A DNA stretch of 21,925 nt from a virus: positions 1 to 21,925 of IMG/VR virus record IMGVR_UViG_3300009149_000334, one strand, 5' to 3'. The position numbers and the translations under genes are program-made. Of the stretch, positions 7,668 through 14,846 are shown in pieces (within the stretch, counting starts at the first letter, position 1; every line of letters starts with the position of its first letter). The notes under the pieces were generated by a model. That model did no database searches. It saw only the letters and a list, made by a program, of their open reading frames with translations, and was not told the DNA's origin.

Positions 7668-9332
7668 TTAATTCAAGAACATATTTGTTTGGTTCTTTAC
7701 TCTTTTATCTGTACTATTGTTAGTCTGATCCAAGGTCTTAGGTAGTGAACCGTCTGGCTTCATATTTATAGTACTACTGTTATTTATGTTTAAGTTTTTA
7801 GTAGTCCTTGAAGCGGCTCCGGATCCCAAAGGTAGCCCCGACCATGCTCCTGCGCCTGGAAGAGGCATTGTGAAACCTCTCAAAGCGGTCAATTTCTGAA
7901 AACTGTCTGTTACTGATATGTATAATTTACCTCCAGCGGTAGTAGCAAGCCAGTTTCCAAACTCTTTCACACTTTCCATAAGTGCAAGCCAACTTCCAAA
8001 CATCGCATCGCCCAGGTCAAGCTTGTTTAGTTTTTCAAACGCCTGAACAAACACCCCAATCATAGACTTACCACCGTCATTTTTCATCCAAACACCGAGG
8101 TCTTCTATGATCAGAAACAAGGCGATTATACCAAACAACTTTCTGTTGAGTACACTAAAGGAACGGGCAAGCTTTAGAACATAAATTGCAGCGGCTCCTC
8201 CAAACACATACCCAAGAATATTGTCTTTAGTTCCCCACTTGTATATCCATGCGAATGATTTTACAATTCCTACCACTCCCCTAGTAAAATGGGCTAGTGG
8301 ACCTGTGATAGCTTCGATGCCTCTTTTAAGTGCTTTTACCCCTATAGTTATAGGCTCTAGTAAGGGTTTGCCTATCTTTTCGGCCATTACAATAAGAGCG
8401 TCACCTAAGTTATTTAATTGGGCAAGCATTGTTTTCATTTGGAGGGCCATTGCTTCAAAAAATCTGCCGCCTTTTTGTGTGAGGCTTTCCAAGGCTTTTG
8501 TTACTTCTTTAAAGCCTATCTTCCTTGCGGAAACCATTCTCATAATTTCAGGAGTAGTTTTACCTAGGGTTTTAGATAAAGCTTCATATATAGGGATACC
8601 TACTTTACCGAATTGTCGTACATCCTTTATGTTGGCTAACTGGGTATTTTTTATTTCTATCATGTTAGTCAACATGCGTCTTAGGTATACTATGCTTCCA
8701 GACGTAGCATCCCCCAACATTCTCAGTTGAGGAATTACTTCTTCTAAACCCATACCTCCACCAAGAGACTGTCTAGCTAGTTCTCTCAGAGAGTCTATTT
8801 GAAAGGGAGTCTCTTTAGCAAAAGTGTTGAGACGGTTCAAAAGATCGTCAGCTTTCGACTTACCTTCCTTACCTCCACCGAGTAAGCCAGAAAAAGCTTT
8901 CTGTTGCTTTTCCCTTTCCCCAGCTTTTTTCATTACGGCACCAATGCCTAGACCAGCTACTAGAGGTAGCCCTCCTAAGAGTGCCGAGGTTATAGCAGTA
9001 TTGCCTGAGACTCTACCAGCAAGGAAAGCTGCGGATTGCCCTAGTCCTGCTTTCCCTGAACCTTTACCTCTTGCTCCTACTCCTAATCCCCTGGCCGGTT
9101 TATCAAGGTTTCTGCGGTAATTAGTTACACTTTTATTAAGACTCTGCCAGCCGTCTCTTATCCTGCGTATTCTTTTAAATTCGCCTTTCCCAAAACTAAC
9201 TGAAGCACGCCTTACCGATTGAAAATTTTTCTTCAATCCTTGTATTGCCTGTGCAGTTTTCTTTATCTGAGAGGCATCAACTTTATACCTCCAGTGGGTG
9301 ATTAATTCTTGAACTATTTTTTTAGTCGACAT
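7668..9332 (-). CDS. Tail tape measure protein
   Basis: Sets tail length and is held inside the tube until injection. The 554 residues begin with a basic helical region ('HWRYKVDASQIKKTAQAIQG'), contain a Gly/Ala-rich hydrophobic stretch at about 108-135, then 'NTFAKETPFQIDSLRELARQ' and 'VIPQLRMLGDATSG', a pattern common to tape-measure domains, and two hydrophobic segments around 'YVFGGAAAIYVLKLARS' and 'FGIIALFLIIEDLGVW'. No lysozyme or peptidase motif is seen. At about 0.15 nm per residue the tail would be near 80 nm, short for a myovirus. ATG 9332 follows an AAAAGG SD made by the end of the frameshifted chaperone. Confidence 0.92.
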   Translation of the reverse strand: MSTKKIVQELITHWRYKVDASQIKKTAQAIQGLKKNFQSVRRASVSFGKGEFKRIRRIRDGWQSLNKSVTNYRRNLDKPARGLGVGARGKGSGKAGLGQSAAFLAGRVSGNTAITSALLGGLPLVAGLGIGAVMKKAGEREKQQKAFSGLLGGGKEGKSKADDLLNRLNTFAKETPFQIDSLRELARQSLGGGMGLEEVIPQLRMLGDATSGSIVYLRRMLTNMIEIKNTQLANIKDVRQFGKVGIPIYEALSKTLGKTTPEIMRMVSARKIGFKEVTKALESLTQKGGRFFEAMALQMKTMLAQLNNLGDALIVMAEKIGKPLLEPITIGVKALKRGIEAITGPLAHFTRGVVGIVKSFAWIYKWGTKDNILGYVFGGAAAIYVLKLARSFSVLNRKLFGIIALFLIIEDLGVWMKNDGGKSMIGVFVQAFEKLNKLDLGDAMFGSWLALMESVKEFGNWLATTAGGKLYISVTDSFQKLTALRGFTMPLPGAGAWSGLPLGSGAASRTTKNLNINNSSTINMKPDGSLPKTLDQTNNSTDKRVKNQTNMFLN

Positions 9333-9335
9333 AAA

Positions 9336-10012
9336 TCACCTTTTTTTGCTTGTCTTATAGTAATGGGTTTCTGCGTCTGACTTTATATCCAACGCTTCAT
9401 TTGCATCCGCTAAGTCACAAATATTCCAATAAGTGTTTACTTCTGTCAGGGTAGTAATTCCTTCGAGTATCGGTCTCCACTTCCATACGTTTATGTTAGT
9501 ATTACCGGCACTGAAAGGAGCAACGCAACCAGCACCTCCTACTGTTCTTCTGCGTTGCTTTCGCCTAAAAAATCACCGTACTGGTGCCTCAACACTTGAA
9601 ACATTACCTGATGCAATTCACTCATGCGACCTACAAAGTGATATGAAAAGTTAATTTCTTTCCCTTCACAATGTACCCCTTTTAGAATATGTTTCATGTA
9701 AGTGACATACTCTTTTGCGTCTAGGTTTTTTGCAATTTTTTGTACTAGCTCATTTATCGTTTTCTTTTCAGACGCTCTTTTGGCTTTCTTCTCCTCCTCA
9801 GAAAGTTTTTCTTCAGCTTCAGCAACGGCTGTAGGACTACTGAGTAAATTATCTACCCCATCAAATCCATCTTCTGACATGAATAAGGCTAGAATACCCT
9901 CTCCGAAGGTTTTTGTAATCCAAACTAAGGTTTCTAACTGCTTGTCTACTACCCAGTCACATATTACGTAAGTGCGACCTTTGATCTCGAAGCGTGTGGG
10001 TTCTTTCGCCAT
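9336..10012 (-). CDS. Tail assembly chaperone, long (-1 frameshift) form
   Basis: The gpGT-like product, predicted at 225 residues: the first 149 of the short form (to Leu149), then 76 residues read in the -1 frame from 9566 to the TGA at 9336-9338. The extension begins 'RRKQRRRTVGGAG' and includes 'NVWKWRPILEGITTLTEVN', 'YWNICDLADANEALDI' and ends 'YYKTSKKR'. The W-x-W and following helix pattern is typical of the second tail-chaperone domain in myoviruses. The extension frame has no usable start codon of its own, is open over the whole otherwise empty 206-base gap, and stops four bases before the tape measure ATG. Without this frameshift, that gap has no explanation. The codon-by-codon reading is direct; expression is inferred. 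Confidence 0.85.
9519..9572 (-). promoter_or_regulatory. -1 programmed ribosomal frameshift signal
   Basis: The slippery heptamer T-TTT-TTA (minus strand, 9572-9566) is exactly in phase with the zero frame (GAT TTT TTA GGC). Six bases downstream (GGCGAA) begins a perfect 9-bp stem: AGCAACGCA (9559-9551) pairs with TGCGTTGCT (9527-9519) around a 23-base loop. Heptamer, 5-9 base spacer and stem are the three classic elements of a -1 frameshift site. Location at the end of the tail chaperone gene matches the conserved position in tailed phages. Confidence 0.86.
9539..10012 (-). CDS. Tail assembly chaperone, short (0-frame) form
   Basis: The 157-residue zero-frame product, equivalent to lambda gpG. 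It begins 'MAKEPTRFEIKGRTYVI', has a long charged coiled-coil-like stretch ('EAEEKLSEEEKKAKRASEKK', about residues 65-84), and ends '...GDFLGESNAEEQ'. Such proteins bind the tape measure and recruit tube subunits before being discarded. It lies between tail tube and tape measure, the invariable place for these chaperones. SD is TAGGAG. A slippery heptamer occurs nine codons before the stop codon, so a fraction of ribosomes should produce the longer form described separately. Confidence 0.85.
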   Translation of the reverse strand: MAKEPTRFEIKGRTYVICDWVVDKQLETLVWITKTFGEGILALFMSEDGFDGVDNLLSSPTAVAEAEEKLSEEEKKAKRASEKKTINELVQKIAKNLDAKEYVTYMKHILKGVHCEGKEINFSYHFVGRMSELHQVMFQVLRHQYGDFLGESNAEEQ

Positions 10013-10049
10013 TGTTAAAATCTCCTATGGGGTGTTACGTAAAAAACTG

Positions 10050-10535
10050 TTAAGGCTTTATACTGCCAGACTTTATACTGCCAGATAGTGTAGTCATAGC
10101 TGCCGATATATCAGTACCTCCTGCAAATATATCTATGTGACCAGCTTCTAAAGTCCATGTTCTATCACTTAATTCTTTACCATACTCAATGGAGGGAGCC
10201 TGTTGCACCCACATCTCTGTAGCTCCTACTATTGTACCTCCATGGGCATCAAGCAACGCTACTGGGAATTTTCCTGAATTGCTTGTTTCATCTAGTAATA
10301 AGTAAGCAGACAGTAAGTCATTAGTTTCTGACGTTTGCATTAGGACTAGCTCTATAGTCCCTGACTTGTCACAGCTTTTACTACGTGCATGTTCTCCAGA
10401 CGCTCCAGAAACTACAGACCACATTGGATTGTTGCGGTTTACAGTTATGAATGTTCCATCTGCAAAACCTGAAACAGCCTGTCCATCTATAGACAGTGTA
10501 ATCGACTTAGGATCATAATTTTTAGTGTTAGACAT
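10050..10535 (-). CDS. Tail tube protein (DUF3277)
   Basis: Forms the rigid inner tube of the contractile tail. The 161 residues follow DUF3277: 'YDPKSITLSIDGQAVSGF', 'VNRNNPMWSVVSGASGEH' with the conserved W and G-E-H-A-R-S pattern, 'DKSGTIELVLMQTS', and 'RTWTLEAGHIDIFAGG' near the C-terminus. A short repeated tail, 'LSGSIKSGSIKP', arises from a small internal duplication of the last codons. ATG 10535 lies 12 bases after the sheath stop with AAGGGGAA as SD. Confidence 0.92.
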   Translation of the reverse strand: MSNTKNYDPKSITLSIDGQAVSGFADGTFITVNRNNPMWSVVSGASGEHARSKSCDKSGTIELVLMQTSETNDLLSAYLLLDETSNSGKFPVALLDAHGGTIVGATEMWVQQAPSIEYGKELSDRTWTLEAGHIDIFAGGTDISAAMTTLSGSIKSGSIKP

Positions 10536-10547
10536 TCTCTATTCCCC

Positions 10548-11885
10548 TTACAGTGTTACTGTTCCAGATATGTTAATTTTTTGTACTGCTCCTGCTAGGA
10601 CACCTACAAAAGTAATCCCATTTAAAATCCTGTTTCCTTTATCCGAAGCGGAGATATCTGCTAGTGCTGGAAGTGTAACAGTAGGTGTGGAGTCAGAAGA
10701 TAAAATTCCTTGTGCTCTAGCTCTAGCTAGCACGTCTACAACTATGCTGCCTATCCTGGCTATACCAGTAGTGTCGAAAGGTACTTTTGAAGAGTTTACC
10801 AATAGTGTAAACAAGTCTGCGGCCATATTAACCTGTATCCAATCAACCCCTCTAATTACGTCAATCCATTCAAAAGGTGAATCGGAAACCTTACCTTCTT
10901 CCGTGATGTTTGTACTGGCTACAGTATCGTAGGTGTTACACGCTTTTGCGTGAGCTATAGCCTTTTCTCCACTTGTTAAAGTGTCAACGGTTACACTAGA
11001 CACACCTTTATAGGCCCATGTAATGGATCCTGCGTCACTTGGTAATTGCCCCCCAACTACTCCACCGTCCAAATATTCAGAGTCGATAGCATGGTACCAA
11101 ACAGAAGTTCTGAAAGCAGCTAAAGCCTGAGTTGTAGAGGCAATGTCTGTTGAACCAGCAGCAATAACCGCTGCGTCAGAAGTTTGGGCAAAATAAAGTT
11201 TAGGGTTTGCATTCCCTTGGGCTTGTGTCCAAGCAGATACAGCCGTAATTTGAGCCGCTACCCTTGAGTAAATACAAAGAGCATACCAATCGTTAAATGA
11301 ACCGATAGCTGTTGTTAAAGAGCCTGCAATATCAGATACGGCAGCGGTATCCTCAGTATATGCCCCTCCTGCTTGTGTGGCACCTCCAGTCACAACTACA
11401 GTAAGCGTGTGTGTTTGGTTGTCCGCAAACGTTATGTCAATTGTGTCTGTACCATCACTAATGGCAGTGGACACAACATCTTCAGCTTCAATAATTGCAG
11501 CTAAAGCTGTTAAAGTATCAGCGTTATCTGACGTAAAAGGTACAGCGGTAAGAGCTACGGAGTCTAGGGTAGCTACTATGGAATTGGATGTTACTAGCGC
11601 AGCGTCGAAAACAAGTGCTCCAACCTCCTTGGTACCATCATCTTTGATAACAGTTAATTTTGTGGGGGATACTTGTTGTCCAAAATATACTGCTCCAAAC
11701 GCTAAAGAGTCTAACCCTACCAGGGTGGAGTCATCTGTCATTTCTGCGTAAGTAGAGTACTCTTTTGCTACCGCTGAAAAAGTAGCATACTCACTTACAA
11801 AGGCTCCTGTTCCGAAACCGGCTCTAGAGGGAACCGAAGTCTGTCGTGAAATATTCACGTTTACAATGCTGTTTAGTGAACCCAT
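10548..11885 (-). CDS. Tail sheath protein (DUF3383) with inserted domain
   Basis: The contractile sheath subunit, 445 residues. It starts 'MGSLNSIVNVNISRQT' at an ATG behind a near-perfect AAAGGAGG SD; an in-frame ATG at 11978 would run back into the previous gene and is rejected. N-terminal 'RAGFGTGAFVSEYATFS' and 'STYAEMTDDS', the central 'VWYHAIDSEYLDGGVVGGQLPSD' region, and C-terminal 'WIDVIRGVDWIQVNMAADL' and 'ISASDKGNRILNG' are typical of DUF3383 sheaths. Residues about 88-178 form an extra Ala/Thr-rich domain ('LVFDAALVTSNS' to 'GATQAG') related to that in the capsid cement protein of this phage. Gene order sheath-tube-chaperone-tape measure supports the call. Confidence 0.93.
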   Translation of the reverse strand: MGSLNSIVNVNISRQTSVPSRAGFGTGAFVSEYATFSAVAKEYSTYAEMTDDSTLVGLDSLAFGAVYFGQQVSPTKLTVIKDDGTKEVGALVFDAALVTSNSIVATLDSVALTAVPFTSDNADTLTALAAIIEAEDVVSTAISDGTDTIDITFADNQTHTLTVVVTGGATQAGGAYTEDTAAVSDIAGSLTTAIGSFNDWYALCIYSRVAAQITAVSAWTQAQGNANPKLYFAQTSDAAVIAAGSTDIASTTQALAAFRTSVWYHAIDSEYLDGGVVGGQLPSDAGSITWAYKGVSSVTVDTLTSGEKAIAHAKACNTYDTVASTNITEEGKVSDSPFEWIDVIRGVDWIQVNMAADLFTLLVNSSKVPFDTTGIARIGSIVVDVLARARAQGILSSDSTPTVTLPALADISASDKGNRILNGITFVGVLAGAVQKINISGTVTL

Positions 11886-11898
11886 TATGGTCCCTCCT

Positions 11899-12468
11899 TT
11901 AAGATTTAATAGCAGTAACGGAAACAGCAATATCTCCGTCTGTAGCTTCAATATTTCCAGTAGCGTTAACCGTTTCAATGGCTCCGCTATCTATCGTCTG
12001 TACTATAACCGTACTCACGGTAAAACTCCAAACAGCCCTAGGCTCATTTGTTGTATTCAAGGTTAAACTACTATCTGATACTACCCCTTCTTCTACTATC
12101 CTGCAATTTATAGAAGTGAGTTTTTCAATCACTTCAGGATAACTCAAAGCGAAACGTAACTCTTGTAGCATATCCCATGCGTTATCATTTCCATCAAATC
12201 TTGACTCACTATCCGAGAATCCTTCTAGTTCACAGGTTAGGATCCTTTGCCCTCTCAATATCTCGGTTGTACTATCTTCAAACCTACGTTCGTCCACACC
12301 AACAACTTCAATAGATGACATAGGACTAAAGGAGACATAGGGATTTTCTGGTCTAGGTGCCGATTGTCCTTGCAAATACATATTTGCATTAGGTAAGTAC
12401 AAGGGTATCAACCATTGAAAAAATTCAACTAGATCGGCATACTTTTCTTTTATAGGAGCCAGTGCCAT
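11899..12468 (-). CDS. Tail terminator/neck terminator protein
   Basis: Probably caps the tail tube at the head-proximal end. The 189 residues include 'FFQWLIPLYLPN', 'RPENPYVSFSPMSSIEVVG', 'LRGQRILTCELEGFSDS' and 'AWDMLQELRFALSYPEVIE', the pattern of the phage neck terminator gp12-like family; the C-terminus ('ATGNIEATDGDIAV') is a short Gly/Ala/Asp tail. It starts two bases after the preceding stop with a weak SD (GATGGG), so it is likely translated by coupling. It is immediately upstream of the tail sheath gene, the normal position for a terminator. Confidence 0.75.
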   Translation of the reverse strand: MALAPIKEKYADLVEFFQWLIPLYLPNANMYLQGQSAPRPENPYVSFSPMSSIEVVGVDERRFEDSTTEILRGQRILTCELEGFSDSESRFDGNDNAWDMLQELRFALSYPEVIEKLTSINCRIVEEGVVSDSSLTLNTTNEPRAVWSFTVSTVIVQTIDSGAIETVNATGNIEATDGDIAVSVTAIKS

Positions 12469-12470
12469 AA

Positions 12471-13424
12471 TTAAAACCCATCAAATCTTTGGAGCAAAAC
12501 TGTATAATGCCTCAAATTTAAGTGTTGCCAAACTTCTACCTTTACAGGCTTCCACTTTACATCTTGCACAACAATTAAATCCCCCAAGGGATGTGCAGTA
12601 TTCTTCTCGTCGTCAATATACACCCTTTCAGTTGTGTACATTTGCCTAATTTCCTCTCTCCAAGCACCCATGTCAGAATCAAAAATTTGGTCGGACTCTA
12701 TGGTGGAGTAAGGTTGTACACTAGCCCATGTTGAAATATTTTCTGTAAGGGTTCTAGTGTAAACACCTCCGGTAAAAGATCCTGTGTACCTTTCTATTGT
12801 AACTTGTTCGCTTCCTAAAGAAAACTTTCTAAATAAACTTTGTACGACTGGAGTATCTGCAAATGTCATTTCAAAAGTGTAAAAGACATCATCTAGAATT
12901 TCCGCAGCATCTTCAGAACTAGTACTACCCAGTATACCCCAATCTGTATCCCCATTTTCTGCGGTATTATGGTACAAAGATATTGCATTAGAAGGGGATA
13001 ATGTAATTATCGGAGGTATAAAAGAGTCCACTACTCTCCAAGCATACTCTGTGTCATCCTCCAGAACCAAAGTAGGCGTAAAAATAAAGGTTACTGAGTC
13101 TTCATCAATGCTTATTTGTGTGGCATCCTCGATATCTGAAGTGTCTATAAGTGTCTGAGCCTCTACATCCGTAGGGTTATCCCTCACCGATTGACCGTCA
13201 TATATTTCTAGTTTTATAGTCGAACCTTCTGCTATGCTGTCAATTACGTTAACGCCAAAGTAAACTTTTACGCTTACCAAACCTCCCCCGTACTTTTCTA
13301 AACTTCCAGTAAACAAGTTTGTAGGGGTAGTCCCGTTGACTTTAAAAAATTGGTAATACCTTAAGCCGTCCGGTGTAGTCAGACTCTCATTAACAAAATT
13401 TCCTGCGGTTATTACGTTCGACAT
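12471..13424 (-). CDS. Neck/head completion protein with extra N-terminal domain
   Basis: The C-terminal part (residues about 196-317) looks like the small neck proteins of DUF3383-type myoviruses: 'RYTGSFTGGVYTRTLTE', 'STWASVQPYS', 'IRQMYTTERVYIDDE', 'WKPVKVEVWQHLNLRHY'. In relatives I know this domain is the whole protein. Here it is preceded by about 190 residues rich in beta-strand pattern, acidic and Thr/Ser-rich ('LVSVKVYFGV', 'STIKLEIYDG', 'SVTFIFTPTLVLEDDTEYAWRVV'), probably a beta-sandwich exposed on the neck. Start ATG 13424 has AGGGAAG SD; it follows the previous stop by seven bases. Function of the extra domain is unknown; carbohydrate or protein binding is a guess. Confidence 0.72.
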   Translation of the reverse strand: MSNVITAGNFVNESLTTPDGLRYYQFFKVNGTTPTNLFTGSLEKYGGGLVSVKVYFGVNVIDSIAEGSTIKLEIYDGQSVRDNPTDVEAQTLIDTSDIEDATQISIDEDSVTFIFTPTLVLEDDTEYAWRVVDSFIPPIITLSPSNAISLYHNTAENGDTDWGILGSTSSEDAAEILDDVFYTFEMTFADTPVVQSLFRKFSLGSEQVTIERYTGSFTGGVYTRTLTENISTWASVQPYSTIESDQIFDSDMGAWREEIRQMYTTERVYIDDEKNTAHPLGDLIVVQDVKWKPVKVEVWQHLNLRHYTVLLQRFDGF

Positions 13425-13431
13425 ATCTTCC

Positions 13432-14013
13432 CTATGGTTTCATCGACAAAACCTCTTTGTTAATTTTATTTATAATCCTTCTCAGTTTTCTAGTATTTGG
13501 AAGGGTAGGCTTATGCACCTTGGATGTGATAGACTCTCTCAACAGTCCGCTAAATATTAGTGGATTGCTCCCTGCTCCATACCTTTTCTTTATTGCAAGT
13601 GTAGCTGGAGTGTTTGGAGGTGTTCGCAAATTCCAAACAGTAGCTTTAGTCCACTTGGTTAATTTATTTGCGTTGTCCTTTAAAATCTTTGAAATTAGAC
13701 CTTGTCGAGTAAGGCGTTTCATATCAGTCATGGACTCTTTTAAGAATTGCACTTGTCTGTTTTTTACCGTAAGCCTTAAAAAAGGTCTAGCAGGGGTAGT
13801 GCCTTTCCCATACTCATTATAAAAAGCATAGTTTCCTAAAGGTGTTTTACTTAAAACTCTACCTTTAACCGTAGGTACCATACCACTCTCAGGCTCATGT
13901 ATTCCCGTAGTTATAACGGAGCCGTTAAGTGCCTCTAACTGTTTAAATAGGTTATTGGCACCATGGTCTATTATTTTTGTTTTTGTTTTTACCTCATAAG
14001 TTAACCCTAACAT
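13432..14013 (-). CDS. HK97 gp10-like head-tail/tail completion protein
   Basis: A 193-residue basic protein of the type that finishes the neck or tail end. Recognisable features are 'EYGKGTTPARPFLRLTV' (residues about 67-83), the usual G-x-PARPFLR signature of HK97-gp10-like and virion-morphogenesis proteins, followed by a helical middle and 'LRTPPNTPATLAIKKRYG' with 'NPLIFSGLLRESI', the family's second signature (proline-rich then PL-x-x-SG-L-x-x-SI). Starts at ATG 14013 right after a poly-G SD. It lies between the DUF4054 adaptor and the neck protein, which fits. Family call is good; the exact ring it occupies cannot be told. Confidence 0.8.
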   Translation of the reverse strand: MLGLTYEVKTKTKIIDHGANNLFKQLEALNGSVITTGIHEPESGMVPTVKGRVLSKTPLGNYAFYNEYGKGTTPARPFLRLTVKNRQVQFLKESMTDMKRLTRQGLISKILKDNANKLTKWTKATVWNLRTPPNTPATLAIKKRYGAGSNPLIFSGLLRESITSKVHKPTLPNTRKLRRIINKINKEVLSMKP

Positions 14014-14014
14014 A

Positions 14015-14023
14015 CCCCCCCCC
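14015..14023 (-). other. Nine-G homopolymer as ribosome binding site
   Basis: On the minus strand nine consecutive G residues start with the last base of the TAG stop of the DUF4054 gene and end one base before the next ATG. They make up the whole SD region of the following gene. A change in tract length would move the SD relative to the start without changing either protein. Confidence 0.6.
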
Positions 14024-14430
14024 TAAGTTACAGAAGGTGACGACTTGAAAGTCTTAAGAAGAAAGATTAACTCGACTCCATATTTAGTTTGAAGTAAATA
14101 TGTTTTGAAAGACTCTATTGTTCCTATGTAAGGTTGAGAACCTCTGGTCTGGGTAAGTTTCCCAACTCTCTCAGTAGTAACAGCACCAACACCTGTATCG
14201 GCACCCCCAGCGTCAGCGTACTGAGTATCATCAAGAGCGTAGTAGTGACAAATCAGTAACGCTAGTGCATGTTTGTACTTGTCGGCTGGTACTCTACATA
14301 CGTCTGTGCTGAGATAGATAGATTGCATAGCACGAACCGCTTCAAATGTAGCGGTTTCTGCCGTTCTAGAGGCATACTTGCTATAAGAAACTACGTCAAC
14401 ATACGCTTTTGTTACATCGGTTAGAGCCAA
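14023..14430 (-). CDS. DUF4054 head-tail adaptor, TTG start
   Basis: A 135-residue helical protein that probably forms the adaptor ring under the portal. With the TTG start at 14430 it begins 'MALTDVTKAYVDVV', the usual opening of DUF4054 adaptors, and continues with helices around 'CRVPADKYKHALALLICHYYAL' (18 or so residues) and a C-terminal 'YGVELIFLL'. TTG lies two bases after the preceding stop and nine bases after AAAGGA. The alternative ATG at 14514 would overlap the preceding gene by 82 bases and add a basic leader that does not look like the family, so I reject it. The stop codon runs into a nine-G tract that precedes the next gene. Confidence 0.8.
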   Translation of the reverse strand: MALTDVTKAYVDVVSYSKYASRTAETATFEAVRAMQSIYLSTDVCRVPADKYKHALALLICHYYALDDTQYADAGGADTGVGAVTTERVGKLTQTRGSQPYIGTIESFKTYLLQTKYGVELIFLLKTFKSSPSVT

Positions 14431-14432
14431 AC

Positions 14433-14741
14433 CTATAAATCCTTTTCTAAATCTAAAGCGTCTAATTGTTTGGAGATAGCACCTTTCAATGGTCCCTTTG
14501 CACCGACTAACCATTCATTCAGAAGGTCAACGTTGTATGTCTTATTGACCAGGTCTATAGTAACTTTCTTTCTATGGTCTATTACCACAAGTACTTTGTC
14601 AGCTATCAGACCTTTGATGGGTTTTGCCCAATCCTTGGATTTGGATAGTTCATCCCACACCTTGTCTTCAAATTTGTTCACACCAACCATAAGGATATGT
14701 CCACCTAGGGTGCGTGTCTGCTTTGTGTTTTCTACTAACAT
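14433..14741 (-). CDS. Small protein of unknown function between capsid and connector genes
   Basis: I do not recognise this 102-residue protein. It is soluble-looking, without signal peptide or membrane segment, rich in Lys, Leu and Val, with alternating charged and hydrophobic residues ('KVLVVIDHRKKVTIDLV') suggesting a few beta strands and a helical C-terminus ending 'LDALDLEKDL'. ATG is preceded by TGGAGAA with a five-base spacer, so translation is well supported. The next gene's TTG starts two bases after its stop. Its position, directly after the major capsid gene and before the head-tail adaptor, suggests a virion or head-assembly role. Confidence 0.7.
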   Translation of the reverse strand: MLVENTKQTRTLGGHILMVGVNKFEDKVWDELSKSKDWAKPIKGLIADKVLVVIDHRKKVTIDLVNKTYNVDLLNEWLVGAKGPLKGAISKQLDALDLEKDL

Positions 14742-14768
14742 GGGGGTTCTCCATTCTATATGTTTTAG

Positions 14769-14780
14769 ACCCTGCAGGGT
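14769..14780. other. Second short palindrome in the capsid-connector gap
   Basis: ACCCTGCAGGGT is a perfect 12-bp palindrome located 28 bases upstream of the next gene and 31 bases after the larger palindrome. The 105-base gap (14742-14846) otherwise contains only the SD of the next gene (GGAGAA). Confidence 0.5.
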
Positions 14781-14811
14781 TTTAGGGTAACAGTGTCCTA
14801 GTGTTGCAGTA

Positions 14812-14833
14812 GGTGAGTACTCGAGTACTCACC
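14812..14833 (-). other. Perfect 22-bp palindrome after the major capsid gene
   Basis: A perfect palindrome starting GGTGAGTAC and ending GTACTCACC around TCGA, able to form a 9-bp stem with a four-base loop in the transcript, 13 bases after the capsid stop. No U-tract follows, so it is not a standard intrinsic terminator. It may protect the 3' end of capsid mRNA, act as a processing site or reduce read-through, or be a protein-binding operator. Confidence 0.75.
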
Positions 14834-14846
14834 CTAACTATCTGTC

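Noticed and set aside
8221-8730. Plus-strand 169-residue open frame
   Set aside because: Antisense of the tape measure gene, no SD and no recognisable domain.
11886-11978. Upstream ATG for the tail sheath
   Set aside because: It lies inside the terminator gene; the ATG at 11885 has a near-perfect AAAGGAGG and gives the family N-terminus.
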